From an uncultured Anaerolineaceae bacterium (GTDB lineage Bacteria > Chloroflexota > Anaerolineae > Anaerolineales > Anaerolineaceae), in the NCBI GenBank assembly GCA_937907495.1, contig CALESS010000470.1:1-8451 (forward strand): DNA of 8,451 nucleotides, given 5' to 3'. Both the position numbers and the translations under genes were made by a program. The notes under the pieces are model-generated. The model was not told the DNA's origin. It saw nothing but the letters and a program-made list of their open reading frames with translations, and made no database searches. Positions 1 through 4,791 of the stretch are shown here, piece after piece; the stretch's first letter is position 1; each line of letters opens with the position of its first letter.

Positions 1-60
1 CGTACGGGTATTGTTTTCCTTACCTTGCAGGGTCTCACCCCCTCGGAATTCCATGGTGAT

Positions 61-91
61 CAGAAGTTTGGTTGGCTATTCTGTTTTTTTT
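61..91 (+). terminator. Weak possible intrinsic terminator at left edge
   Basis: A 5-bp inverted repeat (CAGAA at 61-65, TTCTG at 79-83, 13-nt loop) is followed directly by eight T residues (84-91). The form is that of a Rho-independent terminator for a gene ending left of about position 60, but the stem is short and AT-rich. One plus-strand frame stops at 57-59 just before it, which would fit, but that frame is too short to recognise. The T run may equally be a promoter spacer for the next gene. Confidence 0.25.
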
Positions 92-100
92 GAGTAGAAT
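72..100 (+). promoter_or_regulatory. Candidate sigma-70-type promoter for the HEPN-like gene
   Basis: TTGGCT (72-77) and TAGAAT (95-100) are separated by 17 nt that include a T8 run. The -10 matches the consensus at 5 of 6 positions and the -35 at 4 of 6. The predicted transcription start falls at about 106-107, on the A of the ATG at 107, so the transcript would be leaderless or nearly so. This was judged by eye only. Confidence 0.35.
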
Positions 101-106
101 TGAGGG

Positions 107-454
107 ATGTCCTCATTACTTTTGAACCGGGCACGAAAAGAACTATCCGATGCAGAGGGATTCCTCCAGAATGGTTTGGCGGGCCGGTCTCGGGTCTGCG
201 CCCGCCGGGCAAGCGGCGCAGCCATCCAATATTACCTGGAAGAAAGCGACGCACCCATCCATTCCGTCAATGCTTACGATCTCTTGTTGCTCTTCCAATC
301 CAATGACCAGATCCCTGCGGAAGTTCGCCAAGCCAGCCTGACATTAACGACGCGGGTGGATGAGAATTTCAATCTCCAAGCCCCCATGGACCCCATTCAG
401 GCCGCCCGGTTGATTATTCAATGGGTTTTATCACAATATCCAGAAAGCGATTGA
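107..454 (+). CDS. HEPN-like small helical protein
   Basis: A 115-residue, all-helical looking protein resembling the HEPN domain (PF05168 type). Residues 7-24 match the first helix (an RxRKELSDAE-like amphipathic pattern). Residues 31-46 match the second helix, which in the family carries small residues around AAEKALK. IHSVNAYDLL (51-60) sits where the family has its THDL stretch, and RVDENF (83-88) where it has RYPD. A final helix covers 95-110. HEPN proteins are often toxins or nucleotide-binding partners of MNT nucleotidyltransferases, but no such partner is visible here and the RX4-6H RNase motif is not evident, so a nuclease role is not supported. An in-frame TGA at 101-103 makes ATG 107 the first possible start. 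GAGGG directly abuts the ATG, too close for normal Shine-Dalgarno use. The gene ends 3 nt before the glutaredoxin start, so the two are probably co-transcribed. Family assignment is moderate; coding status is good. Confidence 0.6.
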   Translation: MSSLLLNRARKELSDAEGFLQNGLAGRSRVCARRASGAAIQYYLEESDAPIHSVNAYDLLLLFQSNDQIPAEVRQASLTLTTRVDENFNLQAPMDPIQAARLIIQWVLSQYPESD

Positions 455-457
455 AAT

Positions 458-712
458 ATGGAAAATTCAGAATCCATCATTATTTACGGCACCTCATGGT
501 GCGGTGACACCCGCAGGGCACGGGCCTACTTTTCCAAACACAACATCCCGTACCAGTGGATTGATATTGACTTCGATGCGGAGGGGGGACGCCTGGTGGA
601 AGAACTTAACCACGGATATCGCAGTGTTCCAACCATCATTTTTCCAGATGGCTCAACCCTGGTGGAACCTTCCAACGAGGAGCTGGACCTGAAATTCTTC
701 CCCCCGGAATAG
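458..712 (+). CDS. Glutaredoxin/mycoredoxin-like protein, monothiol CGDT
   Basis: An 84-residue thioredoxin-fold protein of the glutaredoxin/mycoredoxin type, expected to act in the cytoplasm in thiol-disulfide or mixed-disulfide exchange. Visible elements are beta1 IIIYGTSW (7-14), the active-site CGDT at 15-18, the alpha1 helix RRARAYF, beta2 YQWIDID (32-38), the cis-proline motif SVPTIIF (56-62, Pro58), and the conserved DGS..VEPS segment (64-72). The second active-site cysteine, usually present as CxxC, is Thr18, so chemistry must go through Cys15 alone, as in monothiol glutaredoxins. No other Cys is present in the protein. It starts 3 nt after the HEPN-like gene without a clear Shine-Dalgarno, which suggests translational coupling. 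Its TAG stop lies 1 nt from the stop of the convergent small membrane protein. Fold assignment is strong; the electron donor and substrate are unknown. Confidence 0.85.
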   Translation: MENSESIIIYGTSWCGDTRRARAYFSKHNIPYQWIDIDFDAEGGRLVEELNHGYRSVPTIIFPDGSTLVEPSNEELDLKFFPPE

Positions 713-713
713 A

Positions 714-956
714 TCATGATCGCGGGGTGAAATAGTTGGCTATCCTGCGCACCACCCAGAATATCAAAACGCCTGCCAGCACTCCACCCACTGCCGGAAT
801 GAACGGCGTGATCCGAGAAGGAACCTCCAATTGAACATGGGATGGTGAAAGAAGGCGTTCCTTCAATCGGCTCACAAACTCCTGCCGGGGTTCCACCCGG
901 TTGAGCGACATCATCAACTCATATTCTACCAGGCCCATGTTACTTTCCTCAGGCAT
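714..956 (-). CDS. Small single-pass membrane protein, possible minimal anti-sigma-like partner
   Basis: An 80-residue protein with a charged N-terminal half and one predicted transmembrane segment at about 52-69 (PFIPAVGGVLAGVLIFWVV), followed by RR at 70-71 and a short tail. The stretch RVEPRQEFVSRLKERLL (20-36) resembles the opening of single-pass proteins often encoded next to ECF sigma factors in Chloroflexota (from memory). No zinc-binding HxxxCxxC motif is present, so it is not a classical ZAS anti-sigma factor. It is the last gene of the sigma-DegV unit and overlaps the DegV stop by 8 nt. GGAGGAGGGAG upstream supports the ATG at 956; a second ATG at 938 also has a GAGG 8 nt upstream and would give a 74-residue product. 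Function is unknown; binding to the sigma factor is inference from context only. Confidence 0.7.
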   Translation of the reverse strand: MPEESNMGLVEYELMMSLNRVEPRQEFVSRLKERLLSPSHVQLEVPSRITPFIPAVGGVLAGVLIFWVVRRIANYFTPRS

Positions 957-1809
957 ATGTCACTCCCTCCTCCACAGGGATGGCGACCAGCCCTACCGTT
1001 CCAGGGCCGAGGTTTGCCGCCACTGGAATGGCAAGGTCCGTCATGATCACCTCTTTTACGACCAGGTATTGTTTGGCGCATTCCATCAGCACGCGCGCGG
1101 TGGAAAGATCTGCTGCGTGAACCACAGCCAGCAGCACCTGGTTTTTGCCTACTCTCTCGCGTACAATTTCCAGAACCTTATCCAATGCTTTCTGCCGGGT
1201 GCGCACCTTATCCCCGATGGTAAGCATGCCCTCCTTCAAAACCACGATTGGTTTGATTTTTAACATTGAAGATAAAATGGATTGAAGTGCGCTCACCCTT
1301 CCGTTCAACCTGGCATATTCCAGGTTATCAAGGGTAAAAATCACCACCAATTTTTGTTTCATCACTTCCAGGCGGTTCAAAATCTGCTGCACCGAATGCC
1401 CCGCCCGCTCCATGCGGCGTGCCTCGCGGCACATAAACCCGACCGCGGCTGAGCCAGCCTTGGAATCAAAAGTGATGATGTCTAATTCATTGCCAATTTC
1501 CTGCACAGCCAGTTGAACCGCTGAGAAAGTACCAGAAAGCAGGCTGCTAAGGTGAATGGAAATGACCGTATCCTCCGGTTTGGCAACCCCCCGATAAAAC
1601 TCCGCAATCTGAAAGGGCGAAGGCAAAGAAGTCTGGGGGATTTGTTGCTTTTGCTTGATCAAATCATAGAAGGTGTCATTGGTGACATCTTGCCCCTGGA
1701 TATAGGTTTCTTCGCCAAAGCGAATTCGAAGCGGGATGACCTGAATATCAAATTCTTCCGCCCAATCCATTGGCATATCGGTTGCCCCATCGGTGACAAT
1801 CTTCAACAT
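949..1809 (-). CDS. degV: DegV family fatty-acid-binding protein
   Basis: A 286-residue DegV/FakB-like protein, near the family's usual 280-290. These proteins bind a single fatty acid and in Firmicutes present it to FakA kinase for phospholipid synthesis; FakA is not in this window. Visible motifs are TDGATDMP (6-13, for the usual TDSTADLP), QTSLPSP (59-65, the TSxPSP carboxylate-binding loop), SSLLSGTFSA (88-97), DSKAGSAAVGF (115-125), LEYARLNGRVS (163-173), LKIKPIV (183-189) and GPGTVGL (268-274). The start at 1809 is chosen because the ATG sits 1 nt after the sigma factor stop, with AAGGAG placed 7 nt upstream inside the sigma gene. A start further upstream would lengthen the overlap and lacks a good site. 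Translation is therefore probably coupled to the sigma factor, an unusual partnership. The assignment is secure at family level; the ligand is unknown. Confidence 0.93.
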   Translation of the reverse strand: MLKIVTDGATDMPMDWAEEFDIQVIPLRIRFGEETYIQGQDVTNDTFYDLIKQKQQIPQTSLPSPFQIAEFYRGVAKPEDTVISIHLSSLLSGTFSAVQLAVQEIGNELDIITFDSKAGSAAVGFMCREARRMERAGHSVQQILNRLEVMKQKLVVIFTLDNLEYARLNGRVSALQSILSSMLKIKPIVVLKEGMLTIGDKVRTRQKALDKVLEIVRERVGKNQVLLAVVHAADLSTARVLMECAKQYLVVKEVIMTDLAIPVAANLGPGTVGLVAIPVEEGVTYA

Positions 1810-1810
1810 T

Positions 1811-2389
1811 TCACTTCTCCTTGTCAATGGATAATGCCGTCATTTCATCGCGTATTGCCAGCAAGGTCCGATGATACAGGCTCTTGATGGCTCCTTCACT
1901 GCGCCGCATAATCACCGCAATTTCAACATTCGAAAGATGTTCCACGAATTTTAAGATGATCAACTGTTGCCGGTCTGCTGGCATCTTCCGAATCACCCGC
2001 ATCAGAACTTCCTGTTCCTGGCTGTGAACCAGTGCTGTCTCCGGTAGATCGCCCCGCTGGGGCAGATTGTCATGATACTCCAGTGGAACTTCCTTCTTGC
2101 GGCTGTTATCACGGTGCCAGTTGGCAACCAGGTTGTGGGCAATCCGGTACAGCCAGGCTGAAAATGGCACACCCATTTGTTTATATCCGCTGATATGCCC
2201 CAATGCCCGGTGAAATACTTTGGCGGTTAAATCTTCAGAATCCGCCGGGCTGCCGGTTCGATAATAAATATAGTTATAAATCTTGCTGACGTACCGTTCG
2301 TATAAAGCGGTAAACGCAGCGGCATCTCCCTGGATGGCATCATCCAGCACATCATCATCTGGTAAAGGATTTTGCTCTGAAGAGTCCAA
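1811..2389 (-). CDS. ECF-type RNA polymerase sigma factor (sigma-70 family)
   Basis: A 192-residue group IV sigma factor. Region 2 spans about 26-93 and includes the DAEDLTQEVF-equivalent DSEDLTAKVF (50-59) and FSAWLYRIAHNLVANWHR (76-93). Region 4 spans about 127-182 with MPADRQQLIILKF (136-148), LSNVEIAVIM (152-161) and SEGAIKSLYHR (164-174), the helix-turn-helix for -35 recognition. No sigma-1.1 or region 3 is present. The start is TTG at 2387-2389. An in-frame TAA at 2405-2407 lies only five codons further upstream, with no ATG or GTG between, and GTGGAG sits 4 nt before the TTG. The rare start codon may limit expression. The gene follows the M29 aminopeptidase by 75 nt and is coupled to degV, so it could be expressed from the 3608-3636 promoter. 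No classical anti-sigma gene is adjacent; the small TM protein two genes down is the only candidate. The regulon is unknown. Confidence 0.93.
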   Translation of the reverse strand: MDSSEQNPLPDDDVLDDAIQGDAAAFTALYERYVSKIYNYIYYRTGSPADSEDLTAKVFHRALGHISGYKQMGVPFSAWLYRIAHNLVANWHRDNSRKKEVPLEYHDNLPQRGDLPETALVHSQEQEVLMRVIRKMPADRQQLIILKFVEHLSNVEIAVIMRRSEGAIKSLYHRTLLAIRDEMTALSIDKEK

Positions 2390-2393
2390 CTTT

Positions 2394-2399
2394 CTCCAC
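2394..2399 (-). promoter_or_regulatory. RBS deciding the TTG start of the sigma factor
   Basis: On the minus strand GTGGAG lies 4 nt upstream of TTG 2389. This is the only plausible initiation site, because the frame is closed upstream by TAA at 2405-2407 and the next candidate (GTG at codon 14) has no Shine-Dalgarno. Confidence 0.55.
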
Positions 2400-2464
2400 T
2401 TCCATTAACCCATAAGATCGCCAATAGTTCCTTGCCGGGCTTCCAGCAGGGGAATGGCGGTTGG

Positions 2465-3580
2465 CTATTCTTTGAAATCCAGCAGGAATTTACCGTTTCG
2501 ATACAAAACCTCACCATCCACGCTGATCTCTCCGCCATCGCGTAAATCGCAAATCATATCCCAGTGGATTGCTGAATCGTTAATGCTGCCTGTCTCCGGG
2601 TAACCTGCACCCAGCGCCAGGTGAAAGCTGCCCCCGATCTTCTCATCGAACAGGATGTTGCGGGTGAACTTCTGGATGCCTTCGTTCGTGCCAATCGCAA
2701 ACTCACCCACGTAACGGGCGCCTTCATCCGTATCAATGGTTTGTAGTAGGAACTCTTCGTTTTTATCTGCGGTTGCCTTTACCACCCGCCCTTTTTCAAA
2801 CCACAACCTCACCCCGGTCACCTCGTGACCGTTATAGATCGCCGGGTAGGAAAACCACACCGTTCCTTCGACACTATCCTCCACCGGGCCGGTAAACACC
2901 TCTCCATCCGGAACGTTCTCATGGCAATCGCAATTGATGAACGGACGGTCATCAATCCGCAGGTACAGATCCGTTTCCGGCCCGCTCACATGGATTTCAT
3001 GTTTGCCCTTCAACCAGTCCACTACCTGCTGCTGCCGTGCAGAAAACTTCTTCCAGTACCCCATGGGATCGTTCATATCCGGCAGGATGGCTGAGTAAAC
3101 AAAATCCTCATATTCCTCCAGGCTCATATCTGCATCCTGGGCGTAGGCATTCGTGGGGAATAAGCTGAGCGACCATTTCATTTCCCCGGAGGCGGCGCGG
3201 GCGAGGTATGATTTCATCAAGGGTTCAGTGGCTCGCTGCCTTATTGCCATCCGTTGCGGATCAATGCTGTTTAATGTGCGGGTGTTTTGCTCCCCCAGGA
3301 TGGAAATAAAGCGGTCATAATTCTCAATGACGTGCCGGGCCGGAGAATGAATATACTGCAATTGTTCATCGCTGGCATACCGGTAAAAAATGTAATCCAC
3401 CCCTGGCAATTCCATATTCACATACGGGTAGGCGCCGGCAAGGATAACCTGGCGGTAAATCTCCCGCAGCAAGGGGGCAGCAGCCATCCCGCCTTCCACA
3501 ACCACTTTATTGCCCGGCTTTACATCTGCCGAATATGACACCAGCAGTTGGGCTAATTTCTCAATTCTCAAATCGGTCAT
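2465..3580 (-). CDS. M29 family metallo-aminopeptidase (AmpS/PepS-like)
   Basis: A 371-residue cytoplasmic aminopeptidase of MEROPS family M29 (thermophilic aminopeptidase group), which removes N-terminal amino acids using a two-metal centre. The expected ligands are visible in order: Glu227 in GEVFTGP, Glu293 in GEFAIGTNEG (66 residues apart, the spacing I recall for the Thermus enzyme), His320 in DEKIGGSFHLALG, and His339 and Asp341 in NDSAIHWDM. Tyr327 follows the ALGAG stretch. The length is slightly short of the usual 400-410, mainly because the segment between His320 and His339 is compact. ATG 3580 is chosen because GAGGTGA lies 5-6 nt upstream; a TTG five codons earlier is in frame but overlaps that site. 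A strong promoter lies just upstream. A 75-nt gap separates it from the downstream sigma factor, with no convincing terminator between them, so read-through is likely. Confidence 0.93.
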   Translation of the reverse strand: MTDLRIEKLAQLLVSYSADVKPGNKVVVEGGMAAAPLLREIYRQVILAGAYPYVNMELPGVDYIFYRYASDEQLQYIHSPARHVIENYDRFISILGEQNTRTLNSIDPQRMAIRQRATEPLMKSYLARAASGEMKWSLSLFPTNAYAQDADMSLEEYEDFVYSAILPDMNDPMGYWKKFSARQQQVVDWLKGKHEIHVSGPETDLYLRIDDRPFINCDCHENVPDGEVFTGPVEDSVEGTVWFSYPAIYNGHEVTGVRLWFEKGRVVKATADKNEEFLLQTIDTDEGARYVGEFAIGTNEGIQKFTRNILFDEKIGGSFHLALGAGYPETGSINDSAIHWDMICDLRDGGEISVDGEVLYRNGKFLLDFKE

Positions 3581-3607
3581 ACGGTCACCTCGCAACCATT
3601 TTCCCTA

Positions 3608-3636
3608 ATTTTACATCATGCTTGCCTTGTTTTCAA
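3608..3636 (-). promoter_or_regulatory. Strong sigma-70-type promoter for the M29-sigma-DegV operon
   Basis: Read on the minus strand: -35 TTGAAA (3636-3631), a 17-nt spacer and -10 TAAAAT (3613-3608), each matching the consensus at 5 of 6 positions with ideal spacing. The predicted start of transcription is near 3600, giving a leader of about 20 nt that contains the GAGGTGA ribosome site of the aminopeptidase. Judged by eye, this is the best promoter in the window. Confidence 0.65.
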
Positions 3637-3713
3637 AATCAAGCCCTGCTTTGGCTGAATGCAGAAAATAATCCGGTTTGGCGTTTCCTTCATAGGACAT
3701 CTCCGGCAATGCC

Positions 3714-3732
3714 AAATCTGCTTGTCAGATTT
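3714..3732. promoter_or_regulatory. Inverted repeat, possible operator over the lipase promoter
   Basis: A perfect 7-bp inverted repeat, AAATCTG (3714-3720) and CAGATTT (3726-3732), with a 5-nt spacer. It covers the predicted -35 of the lipase promoter. A TTTGGC/GCCAAA pair (3677-3682 and 3711-3716) lies just upstream. No T run follows on either side, so it is not a terminator; a repressor site is possible but unproven. Confidence 0.3.
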
Positions 3733-3748
3733 CACTGAGTAGTATAAA
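3722..3748 (+). promoter_or_regulatory. Possible promoter for the lysophospholipase-like gene
   Basis: TTGTCA (3722-3727) and TATAAA (3743-3748) are separated by 15 nt, 2 nt shorter than optimal. Transcription would start near 3755, about 40 nt before the gene, whose GAGGAG ribosome site is at 3784-3789. It is divergent from the M29 promoter, the two -35 boxes lying about 85 nt apart. Confidence 0.35.
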
Positions 3749-3795
3749 CTGATTCAAGATCAAATTGAAATTCAAAGTCAGGCGAGGAGAATAGA

Positions 3796-4626
3796 ATGGA
3801 AACCAAATTCACCTGGAAGGATGCGCAGGGTATTCAACTGGCTGGTATCGAATGGAAGCCAGACGCTGAACCAATTGGTGTCATCACCCTGGTGCATGGG
3901 CTGGGAGAGCACTATGCCCGCTATCAACATTTTGCAGATTTCTTCAACCATTCGGGCTTCGTGGTACAGAGTTTTGACCTACCCGGTCACGGCCTTTCGA
4001 GCGGGGAACGCGGTCACATTCATTCCTACGACGAGGTTGCCAGTGCCATTGATTATCTTCTGGAGAGGTCCAACGCCAGCTACCCGGGTAAACCCAATTT
4101 CTTGTACGGGCATTCCCTGGGGGGTTCGCTGGTCATTTATTACGGCTTGCACCGCGATGACCTCAACATCAAGTGTATTTTCGCTTCCGCTCCCGGTCTT
4201 TCTCCTGCCGATCCCGTTCCGCCCACCAAACTTCTGCTGGCAAAAGTGATGGATAAACTTGCCCCCAAGCTGATGTTGGATAACGCCCTCGACCTCTCCG
4301 GGCTGGCCCGCGATCCGCAAATTGAAGTTGCCTATCGAAACGACCCGCTCGTGCACGGAAAAATTTCCGCCCGCCTGGGAATGCAGCTTCTTTCCAATGG
4401 TGCGAAAGCCCTCCAGGTTCATGAATATCCCTATCCCCTCGTCATACTGCAAGGTTCCGCTGACCGGCTGGTCAACCCGATCATGAATATCGAATGGGCA
4501 AAGCACCTCAAGGGGCCGGTCACGCTCAAAGTTTGGGATGGCTTTTATCATGAGCTGCACAATGAGCCAGAAAAAGAATCCGTCTTCCTTTATATTCTCG
4601 ATCAGATGAAATCTTATATTCAATAA
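3796..4626 (+). CDS. Monoacylglycerol lipase/lysophospholipase-type alpha/beta hydrolase
   Basis: A 276-residue alpha/beta hydrolase of the Hydrolase_4 (serine aminopeptidase S33-like) group, which hydrolyses monoacylglycerols or lysophospholipids. Seen in order are the oxyanion motif HGLGEH (34-39), DLPGHGLSSGERGHI (61-75, typical of the monoglyceride lipase family), the nucleophile elbow GHSLGG (105-110, Ser107), the acid Asp223 in QGSADRLV, and the base His252 in GFYHELHNEPE. The cap region is about 135-205. There is no signal peptide, so it acts in the cytoplasm or at the inner membrane face. The start is well supported by GAGGAG 6 nt upstream. It is a monocistronic-looking gene: divergent from the M29 operon, and separated by 165 nt and a new promoter from the next gene. 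Catalytic class is secure; the exact substrate is not, and annotation as a carboxylesterase is an alternative. Confidence 0.93.
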   Translation: METKFTWKDAQGIQLAGIEWKPDAEPIGVITLVHGLGEHYARYQHFADFFNHSGFVVQSFDLPGHGLSSGERGHIHSYDEVASAIDYLLERSNASYPGKPNFLYGHSLGGSLVIYYGLHRDDLNIKCIFASAPGLSPADPVPPTKLLLAKVMDKLAPKLMLDNALDLSGLARDPQIEVAYRNDPLVHGKISARLGMQLLSNGAKALQVHEYPYPLVILQGSADRLVNPIMNIEWAKHLKGPVTLKVWDGFYHELHNEPEKESVFLYILDQMKSYIQ

Positions 4627-4687
4627 CCTCCTGCAATGCCTGTGTTGGATTGAATACTGGCTTCCTGTTGAATTGCGTCTCTCAACC

Positions 4688-4697
4688 GTCATATGAC
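4688..4697. promoter_or_regulatory. Short palindrome upstream of the fusion promoter
   Basis: GTCATATGAC is a perfect 10-bp palindrome that ends 26 nt upstream of the -35 of the fusion-gene promoter. It could be an activator or repressor site, but one copy of this length may be chance. Confidence 0.2.
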
Positions 4698-4723
4698 AGG
4701 CAAATTATAGACAGAAAACAGGA

Positions 4724-4751
4724 TTGAACTTTTCAGCAGGTCGGTTACAAT
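4724..4751 (+). promoter_or_regulatory. Promoter of the SHMT-GcvT fusion gene
   Basis: TTGAAC (4724-4729), a 16-nt spacer and TACAAT (4746-4751). The start of transcription is expected near 4758, giving a leader of about 34 nt. AAGGAG (4778-4783) stands 8 nt before the ATG. The leader is too short for a glycine riboswitch, which often controls gcvT genes elsewhere. Confidence 0.55.
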
Positions 4752-4791
4752 ATTAAGGATGGTATTTCCATTCCGTTAAGGAGAACGATCC

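Noticed and set aside
1..93. Partial gene at the left edge (several frames open for 18-31 codons on either strand)
   Set aside because: No frame gives a recognisable C- or N-terminus. The longest runs through the T8 tract, and a minus-strand ATG at 54 has no ribosome site.
901..1263. Plus-strand open frame (120 codons) opposite degV
   Set aside because: DegV motifs are continuous on the minus strand through this interval and the plus frame has no family resemblance.
2402..2431. GGAAC on the minus strand as an ECF autoregulatory -35 element
   Set aside because: No convincing ECF-type -10 (such as CGTC or TCAAA) lies at the right distance, and a five-base match alone is expected by chance.
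70..2471. 13-bp direct repeat (GGTTGGCTATTCT) at 70-82 and 2459-2471
   Set aside because: A single 13-mer match is close to chance expectation in 8.4 kb; the second copy overlaps the end of the M29 gene and no flanking similarity was seen.
2227..2538. Frameshift linking an upstream ATG frame to the sigma factor
   Set aside because: The overlapping frame translates to an unrelated sequence and runs across the end of the M29 gene; the sigma frame is intact from its TTG start with all expected regions.
3979..4692. Long antisense open frame (237 codons) over the lipase-like gene
   Set aside because: It lies opposite a gene with a complete catalytic triad, has no recognisable domain and no ribosome site, and is explained by codon bias of the sense gene.
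4627..4791. Glycine riboswitch before the gcvT-containing gene
   Set aside because: The predicted leader is only about 34 nt and the typical conserved glycine-aptamer segments were not seen anywhere in the 165-nt gap.
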